DNA from: a virus
Strand: one strand, 5' to 3'
Length of the DNA: 40,102 nt
Virus record (IMG/VR): IMGVR_UViG_3300037516_000789
Span: 1-40,102 of that record
Within the stretch, counting starts at the first letter, position 1. Every line of letters begins with the position of its first letter. The notes beneath the pieces were generated by a model that worked only from the letters and a program-made list of their open reading frames with translations, was not told the origin of the DNA and made no database searches. This document shows positions 15,375 to 24,141 of this stretch, one piece after another. Position numbers and translations under genes: made by a program.

Positions 15375-15797
15375 TTAGAAGCGGACGTTGCCGGTCGCGT
15401 TGACAGCGGCGGCAGTGGTTCCGCCTGCGCCACGAGTCGTCTTAAAGCGGACGTAACGCGGACAGTCGCTAGGAATACGGAACCGGGCGGCAGTCGCTGC
15501 AATTCCAACACCACCAGCGCCAGTGACGGTTTCGGTATAGGTGCCGGTGATTGTGGCGAAGTTCGACGCGGTGGAGGTTTCCAGAATCAAGCTTACAACG
15601 GAAGCATCAGGGATGACGCCGGTTGCAAGAGCAGGAATAGAAAGCTCAAACTCGATGTTGCCATCGCGGAAGCTTCCGGTCCCGACTGTTTCAAGGTCGA
15701 TCGCGGTGCTTGTGGTGCTTGCCGAAGCCGCGCCCATTGCGAATGGGACGGGATTGACAGCCTTATCGGTAACGTTCGGTGAGAATTTGTTAGACAT
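15375..15797 (-). CDS. Capsid cement/decoration-like protein
   Basis: A 140-aa protein starting MSNKFSPNVTDKAVNPV. It is beta-rich with many Thr, Ala and Gly (SFRDGNIEFELSIPALATG, SDCPRYVRFKTTRG). Its place right after the major capsid gene is the usual one for decoration proteins that stabilise the expanded shell; the pattern reminds me of Bbp16-like cement proteins. Gene order is the main evidence. The terminator downstream separates it from the connector genes. Confidence 0.7.
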   Translation of the reverse strand: MSNKFSPNVTDKAVNPVPFAMGAASASTTSTAIDLETVGTGSFRDGNIEFELSIPALATGVIPDASVVSLILETSTASNFATITGTYTETVTGAGGVGIAATAARFRIPSDCPRYVRFKTTRGAGGTTAAAVNATGNVRF

Positions 15798-15809
15798 GGT
15801 CGTGGTAGG

Positions 15810-16751
15810 TTAAGCGATTGGCTCGGTGTTAAGAATGCTGTCGGTGGCGATGATCGGGATACCCTCGAAATCCGTTGGCGTCGGGGTGTAAGTGGATCCA
15901 CCGTCGCCCTTGCCAGTGCTGTTAGTTTGGCGGCTGGAACGGTCAGCACGGAGTTGTTGGCGGCTGCGGCGGCTCATGAAGATTGCGTCAGGAGTGAATC
16001 CGGCGGGGAATAGTTCAAGAGCGTTTGCAATCAGAACGTCGGTCAAGCCTTTGCCCGCTTGGGCAGTTAGGTTTTTGATCCGCACAACCGAGTGCTTGGA
16101 TGCTTGCTGCAAACCGATCCACGAGGCGAGGTCCGCAACTTCGCCAGGGCCTTTGTTACCGTCGGCGTCAGCGAGGGATTCCACACGGAATTCGGAAAGC
16201 TCCATTGTGGCATCTTTGCCCATGACGAGAGAAACATCCTTGGGTCCGAACTTCACGAAGTAAACCGAGGAACCAGTATCGGCGGTGCTGCCCGTGGCGT
16301 CGGAAATCATGCCGGAATCTACGAAGGAAACAAGGCCAGGGAAGCCGTTAGCGGAACCGAGGGCGGTCTTACCGTAGAAGATCTGCTTTCCGATTTTGCG
16401 GATGGCGGCTTCCATGACTCCCATTGCTTCGATGGTTTTGATGTCGGCGGGGTTGCCGTTTTCGGGAGCGTCCAGAACGGTTTTCCAGACTTCAATCCGG
16501 CCACCTAGAACCGAGCAATCAAAGTGCTTGTTGTCAAAGGTGGACTTGCTGCCGGGGATACCTTGGGAGGCGGCGATGAAGTCAACCGTTGGGAGGCCGG
16601 TGCGGACCAGGGTCTTGAATCCGGTGCCGCTAACAGTGCGGACGGGAAACAGATTCACCTCCGGCGCGGCGGAAATGGACTCTTCGACGAGTCCAACGAG
16701 GGCATCGTTGCCATTGAGTTTTGCAACGTCGAGTAGTGTGATATTAGGCAT
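15810..16751 (-). CDS. Major capsid protein
   Basis: A 313-aa protein starting MPNITLLDVAKLNGNDALVG. It lies between the protease gene and the cement gene, as is usual for HK97-fold shells. It has the expected mix of a helix rich N-terminus (VEESISAAPEVNLFPVRTV), an extended E-loop-like region (GGRIEVWKTVLDAPENG) and a conserved-looking C-terminal segment (FTPDAIFMSRRSRQQL then DFEGIPIIATDSI). No N-terminal scaffold region is apparent; the scaffold is probably the coiled-coil tail of the protease. Confidence 0.9.
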   Translation of the reverse strand: MPNITLLDVAKLNGNDALVGLVEESISAAPEVNLFPVRTVSGTGFKTLVRTGLPTVDFIAASQGIPGSKSTFDNKHFDCSVLGGRIEVWKTVLDAPENGNPADIKTIEAMGVMEAAIRKIGKQIFYGKTALGSANGFPGLVSFVDSGMISDATGSTADTGSSVYFVKFGPKDVSLVMGKDATMELSEFRVESLADADGNKGPGEVADLASWIGLQQASKHSVVRIKNLTAQAGKGLTDVLIANALELFPAGFTPDAIFMSRRSRQQLRADRSSRQTNSTGKGDGGSTYTPTPTDFEGIPIIATDSILNTEPIA

Positions 16752-16780
16752 GGGATCGGTTAGTTAGAGTGGTTTGGTGA

Positions 16781-17794
16781 TTATTTGGTCTTGGCGAAAA
16801 ATGCGGAGACTTTGGAGAAGCCGGTGAGGCTTTTGATTTCCTCGGTTGGCTTAGATTCAATCGCCAGCGGCTCAGGCTGGCCAATCGCAGCGAGAGCTTC
16901 GGTGATCTTGAGCGGAATCGATGCGGTGACGGATTCAATTTCGGCATCCTTCGCGGCGAGTTCAGCGGAAGCGGTCACAAGTGCGGCGTCCAGATCGGCC
17001 TTAGCGGTGGTGAGTGATGCAACCTCGCCTTGCAGCGATGCGTTAGCTTCTGCCAGTCCAGAAAGCTCGGTGATGCGAGATTCGGCTTTGATCAGGTCTT
17101 CGCGGAGGGAGTCAGCTTCGACAAGTGCGGCTTCGATTTTGGAAATCTCAGCTTCGTTGCCGGGGAAAATCATCTTTAATAGATTCATGCCCACTGATTT
17201 CGGGGCTTCGGCGCGAATGTCAAACACCTCATTTGCGAATCCGGCGGTGACTGCTTCCTTGGCGCTCATCCAGGTTTCCCTCTTCATAAGCTCGCGCATT
17301 TCTTCCAGCGGTTTGCCGGTGCGGTTCGCGTAGATTTGCGCGATGTCGCTTGATAGCCCGTCGAGCAGGTCGGCAGCTTTGCGGAGTTCATCGGCATTAC
17401 CCCGGACGCCTTGCGATGCCTCATGGATCATCATTTTCCCATGCGGCACCATGCGGATGACATTGCAGGCCATGCAGATCACGCTCGCCATGGATGCTGC
17501 CATTCCGGTCACGGTTGCGGTCACGACAACGCCACGCTCACGCAGAGACATGATCTCGTTGTAAATGTTGTAACCGTCGAAAATGCTTCCACCGGGGGAA
17601 TTGATTTCAATCTCCAGCGTGTCCACCGCGTTCTCGGCGAAATTCGTGATCACCCCGAAGTCCGCGCCTTCCGCCGATGCTTTGGCGCCGAAGAGCTTGC
17701 CAATATCCTCGGTGAGTTTCTCGACACTCCATGGCATGATTGCGTCGGTCAGCTTGACCTTGCCGGATTTGTTTTCAATCTGGATGATCTTCAT
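16781..17794 (-). CDS. ClpP-like prohead protease fused to a scaffold-like coiled coil
   Basis: A 337-aa protein. Residues 1-195 form a ClpP/S14-like domain: INSPGGSIFDGYNI, GMAASMAS with S101 as the likely nucleophile, MMIHEAS with H124, and TWMSAKEAVTAGFANEV. The third catalytic residue is not clear (a Glu precedes TWM). Residues 205-300 are a long heptad-type helix (ESRITELSGLAEANASL), which is the usual scaffolding part. It processes capsid and scaffold during maturation and removes itself. It follows the portal and precedes the capsid gene, the standard order. Confidence 0.9.
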   Translation of the reverse strand: MKIIQIENKSGKVKLTDAIMPWSVEKLTEDIGKLFGAKASAEGADFGVITNFAENAVDTLEIEINSPGGSIFDGYNIYNEIMSLRERGVVVTATVTGMAASMASVICMACNVIRMVPHGKMMIHEASQGVRGNADELRKAADLLDGLSSDIAQIYANRTGKPLEEMRELMKRETWMSAKEAVTAGFANEVFDIRAEAPKSVGMNLLKMIFPGNEAEISKIEAALVEADSLREDLIKAESRITELSGLAEANASLQGEVASLTTAKADLDAALVTASAELAAKDAEIESVTASIPLKITEALAAIGQPEPLAIESKPTEEIKSLTGFSKVSAFFAKTK

Positions 17795-17806
17795 GGCTTT
17801 AAGTGA

Positions 17807-19573
17807 TTATTCTTCAATGGGGTCTTCCGTTTTAGGTGGTCCGAAACCGGCAGTTTGTGCCATTTTTTGGAGAAGGGTGATGGGTCGGCGATAGCCCTTG
17901 TCTTCCTTCCATGCGCCGCGAACGGCAGGAGTCATCGGTGGAAGTCCCGCTTCGGCGCGGAAGGTTTCTTCATCGCTGTCTGATGGAGTGATGGCACCTG
18001 CGCGAACGGCGACGCCGTAGGCATCAAACTTGGCCTTGAGGTTGTCGAACTTCATACGTTCGTCATCTTCTTGTGGCAGTGGGTTGCCATCTTCATCGGT
18101 GGAGATAGACGAATCGGAATCAACTTCGCCCATTTCGTTGGCGGTCTGCATGAACATTTCGCGGTCCTCGATGGTGATTTCGACGCCGTGCTTGGCGTTC
18201 ATTTCCTCAGCGACGGTTTGCGCGATGTATTTGCGCTCCCATACCGAGATTGCGCGTTCCTTGAAAAATTCGTCTTTGGTTAGGCCACGCGCCCCGAGCA
18301 CCTCGCTGATATTGCGTGCGCCGGTGCGGAGTTCGTCGAGTTCCATTTTGGACTCCCTGCCATCGTCAACCGTTAGGCGTGGAGGGTAGGAGAATGTCCA
18401 AGCGGTCGGATTGCTGAGTGGTGCGAAGCGTCCAGATACAGCGAAGATTGAGTAAGCCCAAGTAAACGCACGCTTGGCGGCATACCAAAGTTGACCTTGG
18501 CGCTTGGTGATGAAGCGGCGGCACTTGAGGATTTCGCCACGCTCTGCGGTGCCTTGGCCGGAACCTTTCCAAACGGAGTAGGACCATACGGAAATGACAG
18601 CATCGCGGACGATGCGATCTTGAAATGCGTCCCAGATCGGGCCGGGGTTGTCGTGCTTGATTTGCTCAATCCGCTGGTTGCCATCGCTTGGGAGATACAT
18701 AACGCCGCCGGGGAATGCCTTGGACGAGAATCCTGCTGCGCCGTCCGTAGTTGTCCGGTCAAGCGTGGTCATCGGGTCATCCAGGTCAGGCGCTCCGGTG
18801 TCGTTGAATACGGTTAGGTGCAGCCGGGAAATGATTTGTTGGCGGATACGTTCGTCTTCGGTCGAGAACAGCGACATTTTCAGCGACTCAAGCGCATGAG
18901 TGAAGGCCGGCAATCCTCGCCCTTGTTCGGAATGAGACGGGTCGAACAGGTGGATTACATCGGCGGCGGGGACATCGCGGAAATCATCTTGGCCATTGTT
19001 GCCGAGGTTAAACCGATAGGCGGCGGGTCGTCCGCTGCGGTAGTAGATCACGCCATCATTCATCCGGTAGCCCTTGAAGGGTCCATCGCCCACCTGTGCG
19101 GTCCCGACATAGCTGGAATGGCAGCGGTGCGACGGGATGAGTTGGATTCGCGGGAAACCGTCCTCACCTTTGACGAGCAACCAGAAAATCTCCCCGTCCC
19201 GGTCGATTGCCACGCTCGAAAGCTCTAGTATTTTCCACCAATCGAAGATTCCGCCGCGGGTATCACATTGAGGATACCAGACATCGTGCATGAATTTCGA
19301 GATAGCTCGACCCTTGTCAGATTCGGGGCCGATATAGGACGGCAACCAGGCTTCCCCGGTGGCAAAATCAGCCTTTTGGAGGATGCAGGCGCGAGGCACG
19401 CCCATATTCATGAACAGCCGATTTGATAGGCTGCAAAGCGTCCTGCGGTCATGCGACGGAATCAGCTTGTCGATATCGTCATTCCGCACGGTATATTGCG
19501 GGCCGCGCCGGTTGGAACGATCCGCCGCATGGGCGAAGGTGAAGGGTTGCCCGAATTCGTTGAGGATTGCCAT
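17807..19573 (-). CDS. Portal protein, lambda type
   Basis: A 588-aa protein starting MAILNEFGQPFTFAHAADRSN. An in-frame ATG 54 bases upstream lies inside the previous gene and is rejected. It is the size of lambda gpB-type portals and has a recognisable block (RACILQKADFATGEAWLPSY, then FDWWKILELSSVAIDRDG), also IWDAFQDRIVRDAVISVW and the stem region SGQGTAERGEILKCRRF. It forms the dodecameric ring through which DNA enters. The order terminase, gpW-like, portal supports it. The C-terminus has an acidic flexible stretch (EVDSDSSISTDEDG). Confidence 0.93.
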   Translation of the reverse strand: MAILNEFGQPFTFAHAADRSNRRGPQYTVRNDDIDKLIPSHDRRTLCSLSNRLFMNMGVPRACILQKADFATGEAWLPSYIGPESDKGRAISKFMHDVWYPQCDTRGGIFDWWKILELSSVAIDRDGEIFWLLVKGEDGFPRIQLIPSHRCHSSYVGTAQVGDGPFKGYRMNDGVIYYRSGRPAAYRFNLGNNGQDDFRDVPAADVIHLFDPSHSEQGRGLPAFTHALESLKMSLFSTEDERIRQQIISRLHLTVFNDTGAPDLDDPMTTLDRTTTDGAAGFSSKAFPGGVMYLPSDGNQRIEQIKHDNPGPIWDAFQDRIVRDAVISVWSYSVWKGSGQGTAERGEILKCRRFITKRQGQLWYAAKRAFTWAYSIFAVSGRFAPLSNPTAWTFSYPPRLTVDDGRESKMELDELRTGARNISEVLGARGLTKDEFFKERAISVWERKYIAQTVAEEMNAKHGVEITIEDREMFMQTANEMGEVDSDSSISTDEDGNPLPQEDDERMKFDNLKAKFDAYGVAVRAGAITPSDSDEETFRAEAGLPPMTPAVRGAWKEDKGYRRPITLLQKMAQTAGFGPPKTEDPIEE

Positions 19574-19575
19574 GG

Positions 19576-19851
19576 TTAGAACGTGGAAATCTGGGTGGTG
19601 CTGATTGGCCCGCCGTGGTCGAGGCACGCGACAACCCAGCGCAGGAGTTGCAGGCGTTGAGCGTTGGTCATCGACGCCTGCGCGGAGAACGTCTGGCCGT
19701 TGACGGTGGCGCTTGTAATGCGGGCGGATGCGTTGGCATCGGTGGCGATCAGGACAGCCAGAGAACTGAACTCACGCCGGATGCTGGCACACGCGGCTGC
19801 ATCGCACGAAATGGCGCGGTAGATGGTATTCCCGAGGGCAGCGACGTTCAC
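19576..19851 (-). CDS. gpW-like head-tail joining protein
   Basis: A 91-aa protein between the large terminase and the portal genes, exactly where lambda W lies. The end has a beta hairpin then helix pattern (ITSATVNGQTF, MTNAQRLQLLRWVV), similar to gpW, while the N-terminal 35 residues (MNVAALGNTIYRAISCDAA) are an extra helical part. It would stabilise packaged DNA and prepare the portal for tail joining. It stops three bases before the portal ATG. Confidence 0.75.
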   Translation of the reverse strand: MNVAALGNTIYRAISCDAAACASIRREFSSLAVLIATDANASARITSATVNGQTFSAQASMTNAQRLQLLRWVVACLDHGGPISTTQISTF

Positions 19852-19891
19852 GCCCTTGGAATCCGTAACGCGGAGCGAATGTCAAAACGGG

Positions 19892-21682
19892 TCAATCAAC
19901 ATCGTCGAACACCCGGAAAGCCAGCGCCGCCCCGACCGAGTAGCAAAGAGCGTCGAACAAATGGTTCGCCTTGCTGCCGGGTCGGATCCAGACGCTCTTT
20001 TCTTCTCCGGTTTTTGAGTTCTTCTCGACGGTCCTGCGCTCGCACTTCATGTGATTTTCAAACGGTTTTGAAACGTCGGCGGGAATCTCGACCTGATCAC
20101 CTGCGGCGAGCATGCGGGCGAGGATGTCTTTGATTTCGTTTGAGGCAATAAAGATGAACCGGGCGATGCCGCCGGATTTCGCTCTTGCCCGTTTAATCGG
20201 CGAATACAGCTTTTCCAACATCTTGCCGTTCGCGCCTTTGTGGAGGAAATACCGCTTGTTGCCCTCGCCTTTGATACCTGTCCAGCCGTGCTTTACGCAA
20301 ATATCAAGGATGCGGTCTTGCTCATAACCGATATCAATGAATGTCTGCGGAGCCGGGACATTGTAGCTGTCGCATACGGCTTTCAACGGCAGTTCCTCGT
20401 CGCCATCAGATGGGACGTAGCCCTCGTAAAGCACGCGCATCGTGCCGCCCTGACGCCAAGCGGTAATCGCCAGCCAGTAATGATCCCCCCCGGCGTCTGC
20501 GGTTGCGAACCTGCGGACCTCACCGTCTATCAGTAGCCCATCTTCGTGGTCCAGCTTCGTGAAATCGCCACGGGTAACGGCGACCTGTGAGTCCGACATG
20601 TCATCGCTCCAGAACCGGGCGCGGCGTTTTTGGTGCCATTGGCGCAGCTTTTCGGTGACGCCTGCCTTGGCTAACCGTTTCGCTTCTAGGAATTCAATCA
20701 CCTCCTGCGCCCATGGGATCCACCAGATCGCCAGTGAATCGACGTGGAATCCCCGGATGTTTTTCAAGCCCTGCGGATTGGTCGGGATGTAGCCGAGTGT
20801 CCCGTTTTCCATGTTGGATGACGACAAGCGCCGGCGTGTTTGCACTTCGTCGGGGTGCTCCTTGGCGCAGGATCGGCAGACTAACCGGGCGGTTTCTGAG
20901 GTGGCCTGTTCATCCACGCCCTTGGATCCTCGCGTGATGATGTCGTATTTGATCGCCTCAAAAATGAATGGTTGCGCCTCGCCGCACTGGCATTTCCACG
21001 AGAATTCTCCCATGTCGGATTTCTTCCATTCCAGCCAGAACTCGTCGCCGCCGGAGACTTGCCCGTCTTCGTCCTCTGTCCCCGCCGCGCCGCCTTGGCT
21101 AACGAGCATGACCTTTCGGTTCCATCGGTTATGATGGCGGGCGAGGAAGTCACGCATCACGCCGGGTTTCCAGAAAATGCACTCATCTCCCCACAGTCCG
21201 CGCATGGATTTTTCCTGGGTGTTGGATTGGTTCGCCCCGCCGCTCACGAATGGCATGTGAGGGAAGATAATTTCGAGCTTGCGGCTTGAGTGACGATCTT
21301 CCGGCCATAGGTCAGCCACGCTAGGGACGGATTTCAGGGCAGGCTTGAGCCGGGTTTCTACCCAAAATTTAGCGTCCTCGTCGGTCTGGCTGAGATACAT
21401 AAGCGGGCCGGGGTCTTCGGAGACGCTGTAGGGTATGCAGCCTTCCGCCATGGTGGACTTGCCCGCGCCGGTTGGCCATGGGCAGACGATTTGCCGGGTT
21501 GTCGAGTCGCCCCAACATTCCATCGGGGCCTTAACCCATGGAAGCTGTCTAGCATCGTAGCGGGTGGATCGCTCTGAGTTGGCGATTTTCACGAAATGTT
21601 CCGCCCATTCCCACGGGGTCAGCCGGGTCGGTGGTCGCCATCCCATGCAGGCGCCTTTGATGACGGGGTCAACTTTCAGCAT
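19892..21682 (-). CDS. Terminase large subunit (GpA family)
   Basis: A 596-aa protein with ATPase and nuclease domains. Walker A is PWPTGAGKST near residue 70. The Walker B-like segment is LWGDECIFW. A zinc-binding insert (CQCGE with CRSC) follows, and the nuclease domain starts at FATADAGGDHYWLA. GpA-type terminases cut and pump concatemeric DNA into the prohead. Lambda-type relatives usually package from cos sites, but the exact type of ends cannot be read here. It overlaps the small-subunit gene by 14 bases. It heads the virion module after the small terminase. Confidence 0.95.
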   Translation of the reverse strand: MLKVDPVIKGACMGWRPPTRLTPWEWAEHFVKIANSERSTRYDARQLPWVKAPMECWGDSTTRQIVCPWPTGAGKSTMAEGCIPYSVSEDPGPLMYLSQTDEDAKFWVETRLKPALKSVPSVADLWPEDRHSSRKLEIIFPHMPFVSGGANQSNTQEKSMRGLWGDECIFWKPGVMRDFLARHHNRWNRKVMLVSQGGAAGTEDEDGQVSGGDEFWLEWKKSDMGEFSWKCQCGEAQPFIFEAIKYDIITRGSKGVDEQATSETARLVCRSCAKEHPDEVQTRRRLSSSNMENGTLGYIPTNPQGLKNIRGFHVDSLAIWWIPWAQEVIEFLEAKRLAKAGVTEKLRQWHQKRRARFWSDDMSDSQVAVTRGDFTKLDHEDGLLIDGEVRRFATADAGGDHYWLAITAWRQGGTMRVLYEGYVPSDGDEELPLKAVCDSYNVPAPQTFIDIGYEQDRILDICVKHGWTGIKGEGNKRYFLHKGANGKMLEKLYSPIKRARAKSGGIARFIFIASNEIKDILARMLAAGDQVEIPADVSKPFENHMKCERRTVEKNSKTGEEKSVWIRPGSKANHLFDALCYSVGAALAFRVFDDVD

Positions 21683-22181
21683 AGAGGGATGAGGTTTCGT
21701 CGGATAGCCGGGTCAGGATTTCAGTGATCTCCTCGCGGATTATGTTCTGCATTTCTGCCTCGGACAGCCCTGCGAGTTTCGGCGGAACATCCGAGGAGAG
21801 CTTGAGGAGTTGCGAGCGGGCTGCTGAGACGACGCGGGTGATGGACTGGCGGACCTCGCCGACTGGGACTAGCTCGCGGGTTTCTGCGCGAACCTGGACG
21901 GCGATTTTAATGCCGGCCAGTTTCTCTTTGAGGATCTTGACCGCATCGATATCGACCGCCCGTTTGATCGCGTCTTCGATCTCCTCCAGTGATTGCGCCT
22001 TGGCCTCGGGGGATTCCGGCGGGAGGGTTGCACCAGGTTTTAGGCGGTGGCGGCGGCCAGATTGCCAGTCGATCATGGCTTTCTGGTCCCACGGATCGAC
22101 TCCCTGACGCTTGGCTTCGTCCCAATCTTTCCGGTCGATTCCGCGCTTCCGGCAGGCTTCTGCGATGGTGGTTCGTGGCAT
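21669..22181 (-). CDS. Terminase small subunit
   Basis: A 170-aa protein starting MPRTTIAEACRKRGIDRKDW, which looks like a winged or HTH DNA-binding N-terminus, followed by a region rich in helices (EEIEDAIKRAVDIDAVKILKEKLAGIKIAV) suited to oligomerisation. C-terminal helices (EAEMQNIIREEITEILTRL) would contact the large subunit. It lies immediately upstream of, and overlaps, the large subunit. It recognises the packaging site, probably near its own gene. Confidence 0.85.
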   Translation of the reverse strand: MPRTTIAEACRKRGIDRKDWDEAKRQGVDPWDQKAMIDWQSGRRHRLKPGATLPPESPEAKAQSLEEIEDAIKRAVDIDAVKILKEKLAGIKIAVQVRAETRELVPVGEVRQSITRVVSAARSQLLKLSSDVPPKLAGLSEAEMQNIIREEITEILTRLSDETSSLYAES

Positions 22182-22303
22182 GGCTGGCTTGGTTCCTAAG
22201 CGTCAAGGCTTTGCATACGGACATCCCGAGCGACGCACCCCGATCAAGTTTCAGGGGTGGGTAAGAGATTCCTTAGCGGGGGTATTTTTCGCATCATTTC
22301 GGC
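22182..22303. other. Intergenic region before the terminase genes
   Basis: A 122-base gap upstream of the packaging and virion genes. It has an imperfect palindrome CACCCC/GGGGTG spaced by 12 bases and an A/T-rich patch near 22287. It is a natural place for a late promoter or for a cos/pac site, but I see no decisive promoter match or cos sequence. Confidence 0.3.
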
Positions 22304-22996
22304 TTATTGCACAGTAGTGGGCAGGCCACCCAGCCGCCCCCTCAACACCTCCAGCTGAGTCGCCACAGGCTCCAACAACTCGATCACCCTAGCCACCTGC
22401 TCGTCACTCAATGCGTCAACCGCGATGGTCCCGAATGCCCGCACCATCCCCTCGATCTTCCGCAGCCCCGCGCCCGCATCTTCGATGCGTGTTGGCCGCT
22501 GCTTGTGCTCGATGCCTAGCGCAAGCTCAAGCTGGCTCTCCGACTCCATCAGATATTCGACACCCCACTTGTCGGCGGCGAACTTCCGAGACTTGGCTAG
22601 CCATTGGGCGGCTGAGTTGCGGCAGCCCATGATCGCCTTGTGCATCGCCTGCCATTCCCCTTTGCCGATGTTGTCGGGAATCGCAGACTCTGGAATGATG
22701 ATTGCGCCGTGCGATAGAGTCCCCCTGATGGACGCATACAGCGCGTGGATATCCACCGGCAGCGCGTTCGGATCGACCATGTCATGCGCTTTGCACTGAG
22801 ATTCAAACTGCCTCTCCAGCACCGCCTTTGCCGCCGGGTCTTGCTCAAGCCGAATCTGCTCCATCAGCGAGCGGATCGCCTGCATTGGCGACGGCGGCTT
22901 AGGCGCAACCTCTGGCTGAACACCTCGCTTGATCCATTTATTTGGCCGCGTGCTTTTGTCCAGGTCTGCGCTCATTGTTCCAACTGTTGTTTTCAT
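22304..22996 (-). CDS. Hypothetical protein (230 aa) upstream of the terminase
   Basis: Starts MKTTVGTMSADLDKSTRP. The N-terminal third is basic, then helical segments follow (AIRSLMEQIRLEQDPAAK, EWQAMHKAIMGCRNSAAQW), and the C-terminal region (EQVARVIELLEPVATQLEVL) is a long helix that may mediate oligomerisation. Its place just before the small terminase could suggest a packaging-related or DNA-binding role, but no known domain is visible. Confidence 0.75.
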   Translation of the reverse strand: MKTTVGTMSADLDKSTRPNKWIKRGVQPEVAPKPPSPMQAIRSLMEQIRLEQDPAAKAVLERQFESQCKAHDMVDPNALPVDIHALYASIRGTLSHGAIIIPESAIPDNIGKGEWQAMHKAIMGCRNSAAQWLAKSRKFAADKWGVEYLMESESQLELALGIEHKQRPTRIEDAGAGLRKIEGMVRAFGTIAVDALSDEQVARVIELLEPVATQLEVLRGRLGGLPTTVQ

Positions 22997-23150
22997 GTTT
23001 TATTTCGCGTTTTTTGAAAAACTCGTCGCACCCATTCGCCACCTTGCGGGCTGTCCATCGTTCGTGCGCTTCCGCATCCTCCGTGCGGTCGCGCTCTGCG
23101 TTCTTCTGCGTCTCTAGCCCTCGCCGTGCGTAGCTTCCTCGCTTCTCCAT
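22938..23150 (-). CDS. Doubtful ORF (70 aa), possibly a repeat-derived sequence
   Basis: The frame MEKRGSYARRGLETQKNAER is very charged and overlaps the start of the downstream gene by 59 bases. The underlying DNA (CGCAGAAGAACGCAGAG type) looks like a widespread intergenic repeat of bacterial genomes rather than coding sequence. I list it because the gap would otherwise be empty on this strand, but I think it is more likely noncoding or a relic. Confidence 0.25.
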   Translation of the reverse strand: MEKRGSYARRGLETQKNAERDRTEDAEAHERWTARKVANGCDEFFKKREIKHENNSWNNERRPGQKHAAK

Positions 23151-23217
23151 GCGTCAACGGTTATCGGGAAATCCAAGCCCTGCCAAGCCAACTCTTGGAC
23201 AACTTGCGCCCGCGAGT
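22997..23217. other. 221-base gap with repeat-like sequence
   Basis: The gap between two leftward genes has CTCTGCGTTCTTCTGCGTCTCT (22 bases at about 23094-23115; shown here as composition of TGCGT units), a pattern that resembles a common host-genome repeat. No terminator or clear promoter was seen. The only coding candidate is the doubtful 70-aa frame above. Confidence 0.4.
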
Positions 23218-23634
23218 CTATCCCCGCTCGGGTTGTGACGATGCTTCCGGCAGCACCGCAAACAGCCGCTCGGTCGCAATTTGCGTGTGATGTCGGCCTT
23301 GAACGTCGCGGAGGTTGCGGATGGCTGCTCGTAGTTCCGCGTTAGCCGCCCGGAAATCATCCCCGATATCCGCAAGCGTTGCAGACCACGCTTCAGCAGC
23401 AGCTAGTGATGCCCGCGCCTCGTCACGCTCGCGTCGATATTCCATAGCTTCGCAGGCGCTGGAGTGGGCGAGCTTTCCGTTAGCTTCGGCCAGCGCCTGC
23501 ATACGGTCGCGCTCGCGTTCCAGCGTCCGCGCCAGTTCAACAATCCGCCAGTATACGGAAGCGGGGCAGGTTTCATCATCCTCTAGGTGGTGGAGATCGG
23601 TAGCGACCATCTGGTCAGTCTCCGGCGTGTTCAT
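23218..23634 (-). CDS. Coiled-coil protein, paralogue A
   Basis: A 138-aa protein starting MNTPETDQMVATDLHHLED, with a long charged helix (WRIVELARTLERERDRMQAL) and the C-terminal motif DVQGRHHTQIATERLFAVLP. It shares the motif and the order of segments with the gene at 24142-24567, so the two are paralogues with an intervening gene (23631-24137). Function unknown. It overlaps its upstream neighbour as ATGA. Confidence 0.75.
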   Translation of the reverse strand: MNTPETDQMVATDLHHLEDDETCPASVYWRIVELARTLERERDRMQALAEANGKLAHSSACEAMEYRRERDEARASLAAAEAWSATLADIGDDFRAANAELRAAIRNLRDVQGRHHTQIATERLFAVLPEASSQPERG

Positions 23635-24137
23635 GCACTCTCCTTTCCGGCCTTCACCTTCACGCTTTCAAACAGATCCGCGGTAACCCTTGCGAACTTG
23701 CGTTTGAGTGCTTCCGCTTTTTGATAGGCCTTCTGGTTCGCTTTCACGGCGGCATCCACCTGTTTGATCAGCGCGGGATACTCATCGTTTATCAGTCGGA
23801 ATTTGTCCTGGGTATGAGATTCCCCGAAATTGCGGACATGCTCCGAATGTGCCTCCCCGCGTTCGTCGCGGAAAAACACCTTCCCTTCGCGCATGGCGTA
23901 GAACTCAACCGGGATCCATGACACGGGCGAATGGCATTTCCACATGGCCTTGATCGGAGTGTCGAACAGCAGTAACTCCGATTCTGCCTTGCGGATAGCA
24001 TCACAGAGTTCTGGTAGCGATTCCGCAGACACAAAATCCTGGCCTTTTTGGGCGCGGAATGGCGAGTCATTGCTTGGGTAGTGTGCCAGCTTCCAACCGT
24101 TGTAGGTTGGCGGGTCGAATTTGATTTGGATGTTCAT
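23631..24137 (-). CDS. Hypothetical protein (168 aa)
   Basis: Starts MNIQIKFDPPTYNGWKLAHY. The first part has a pattern of an alpha/beta domain (SAESLPELCDAIRKAESELLL), followed by a C-terminal helical region with many Lys/Gln (QVDAAVKANQKAYQKAEAL). It lies between two paralogous coiled-coil genes and is coupled to the downstream one. I do not recognise it. Confidence 0.72.
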   Translation of the reverse strand: MNIQIKFDPPTYNGWKLAHYPSNDSPFRAQKGQDFVSAESLPELCDAIRKAESELLLFDTPIKAMWKCHSPVSWIPVEFYAMREGKVFFRDERGEAHSEHVRNFGESHTQDKFRLINDEYPALIKQVDAAVKANQKAYQKAEALKRKFARVTADLFESVKVKAGKESA

Positions 24138-24141
24138 GGGT

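Noticed and set aside
14283-15782. A 499-codon rightward frame opposite the ligase and connector genes
   Set aside because: It runs antisense through four leftward genes and the terminator; the ligase motifs are in the opposite strand, so this frame is a by-product of codon bias.
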